From contig JACAAY010000013.1 in assembly GCA_013377095.1 (NCBI GenBank), positions 1-64,000 of the forward strand: a DNA stretch of 64,000 bases, read 5' to 3'. The notes beneath the pieces are model-generated. The model did not search any database, had not been told where the DNA came from, and worked only from the letters and a program-made list of their open reading frames with translations. Positions 63,226 through 64,000 of the stretch are shown one piece after another. This DNA comes from Desulfuromonadales bacterium (GTDB lineage Bacteria; Desulfobacterota; Desulfuromonadia; Geobacterales; Pseudopelobacteraceae). Each line of letters starts with the position of its first letter. The stretch's first letter is position 1. Made by a program: the position numbers and the translations under genes.

Positions 63226-63373
63226 CAGATCGCCCCCCAACAAAAGAGTATTGAAGTCGCGATAGTATGATAAAGCGCTGTTTTTAACAAGCCGTTGTTT
63301 GCATCTGAACCTCGCACCAAAGCGCCATCACATTTTGACGCATAACCGCAAAAATCGGCTTGATCGCTTTAAC

Positions 63374-63904
63374 TCACCATCCCCGTGAGTACTCGTCAAA
63401 ACAGTCCAGGCACAGCTTGTGCCCCTCCTTCAGACGGACCATGTGTTCGGCTGTGCTTTCTCCGCACTGTTCGCAAATCACACCCGCAAACAGGCGCGCC
63501 GTTTCGGGCAGGGAAAAGGTCGGTTCTTTTTTGTCAAAGACATCATCCGGATCCATCTCCAGCAGCGCCCTCTGGAAGGCGGGCCGGTCCAGCTCCCCCC
63601 GCGATATGGAGTTTTTCAGGACAAAGCGCGCCCGCTCTCCCGTGTCGCGCCGGAAAAACGTAAAAGCCATCTTGCCGCGATTGCGAAATATCAGGTTGCC
63701 CTTGCCCACGCTGCACCCGGCCAGGAACTGGATCGCATCCACGCAACAGGCGTCATTTTCCGTCACGCACACCACCTGCTCATCCGCTGAAAAAACGATT
63801 CCCAGGTGCCGTCGGGCCGCCTCGCAGACCTTGATCCCGATGGCCAGTCCCGGACATTCGTGGCCGTGAAATGCCACGCACCTGTCCCAGAGAGTATCAC
63901 TCAT
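63374..63904 (-). CDS. FmdE-family protein with C-terminal zinc finger
   Basis: A 176-residue protein of the FmdE family, named after subunit E of formylmethanofuran dehydrogenase. The signature FHGHECPGLAIG is near the N-terminus, followed by the cysteine-bearing VTENDACCVDAIQ and VGKGNLIFRNRGK. The C-terminus has a four-cysteine zinc finger (CEQCGE and CLDCFDEY). Such proteins occur near molybdenum and tungsten enzymes in bacteria, but the function is not established. Its ATG overlaps the stop of the next gene upstream (ATGA), so the two form an operon. Confidence 0.85.
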   Translation of the reverse strand: MSDTLWDRCVAFHGHECPGLAIGIKVCEAARRHLGIVFSADEQVVCVTENDACCVDAIQFLAGCSVGKGNLIFRNRGKMAFTFFRRDTGERARFVLKNSISRGELDRPAFQRALLEMDPDDVFDKKEPTFSLPETARLFAGVICEQCGESTAEHMVRLKEGHKLCLDCFDEYSRGW

Positions 63905-64000
63905 TTCTTCACCATAACCCTTGCTTTTGTCTTGGAAATATCGAACTGGAGCATGGCATAGCCGTAGTCCATATCCCTGTCCGATCCACTGGCGTCGCGG
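63901..64000 (-). CDS. 3' end of an unrecognised gene, cut by the window edge
   Basis: The last 33 codons of a frame that enters from the right edge, ending GYAMLQFDISKTKARVMVKK and TGA. The stop overlaps the start of the FmdE-family gene. The tail is too short for a family assignment. Confidence 0.6.
   Translation of the reverse strand, partial: RDASGSDRDMDYGYAMLQFDISKTKARVMVKK

Noticed and set aside
353-64000. tRNA genes, insertion sequences or prophage genes
   Set aside because: No T-loop type sequences in a cloverleaf setting, no transposase or integrase and no phage structural genes were recognised.

Overview
The window looks like chromosome from a Geobacterales-type (Desulfuromonadota) anaerobe. 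The evidence is a PpcA-like triheme cytochrome c7, a GEMM-Ib (cGAMP-type) riboswitch very like those known from Geobacter, a fused CbiET, anaerobic detoxification proteins (rubredoxin-first rubrerythrin), pyruvate phosphate dikinase and a large energy-converting [NiFe] hydrogenase. The species cannot be fixed from sequence reading alone. No tRNA, rRNA, IS element or CRISPR array was seen.

Bases 1-16.4 kb hold the most striking locus. A candidate sigma-70 promoter with an 18-bp perfect palindrome just downstream precedes eleven genes that match every membrane and Q-module subunit of complex I (three L/M/N-type antiporters, J, K, A, B, C, D, H, I). The NuoD-like subunit keeps both CxxC nickel-binding motifs, so this is a [NiFe] hydrogenase and not a quinone reductase. 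A maturation protease follows. After a 315-bp gap comes a second block: a formate dehydrogenase catalytic subunit with a NuoG-like iron-sulfur N-terminus, mobA, and a NuoE / [2Fe-2S] / NuoF trio of the kind found in NAD-linked and electron-bifurcating enzymes. Together they would connect formate, NAD(H), probably ferredoxin, and H2 to ion pumping. This functional link is inferred from gene order and family knowledge.

Bases 16.4-31.4 kb are mixed: uvrA (with an in-frame palindromic insertion), a ParE-type toxin-antitoxin pair, a HIT hydrolase, a nucleotidyltransferase/regulator pair, a decayed PIN/RHH toxin-antitoxin locus, rubredoxin-like and rubrerythrin genes, a PTS-EIIC/EAL fusion, a molybdopterin oxidoreductase, a double-ACT protein, peptide deformylase and an AMMECR1 protein. 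Bases 31.4-42 kb hold ppdK, an orphan gspG, the cytochrome c7 gene, proA, a CoA-binding protein, typA, a small exported protein behind a sigma-54 promoter plus cGAMP-type riboswitch, and the cobalamin genes cbiET and cbiL.

Bases 42-52 kb hold a lipoprotein, SAM-I riboswitch-metX-ttcA, a flagellar motor block (flbD-motA-motB, with a possible small membrane protein after it), a BioD-like/DRTGG protein, a PilZ protein, and a TPP riboswitch controlling thiS-thiG-thiE followed by a radical SAM gene. Bases 52-64 kb hold an acyl-CoA synthetase, gltX, a broken YhcG/DUF1016 gene, a large hybrid histidine kinase, uvrB (with its own, different, in-frame palindromic insertion), a MutY-like glycosylase without the iron-sulfur cluster, nikR, an FmdE-family protein and a gene running off the right edge.

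Themes that recur: hydrogen and formate metabolism with nickel control (hydrogenase, FDH, nikR), three riboswitches, several second-messenger proteins (EAL, PilZ, cGAMP-type RNA), and small toxin-antitoxin loci in various states of decay in the 19.5-23.3 kb accessory zone.
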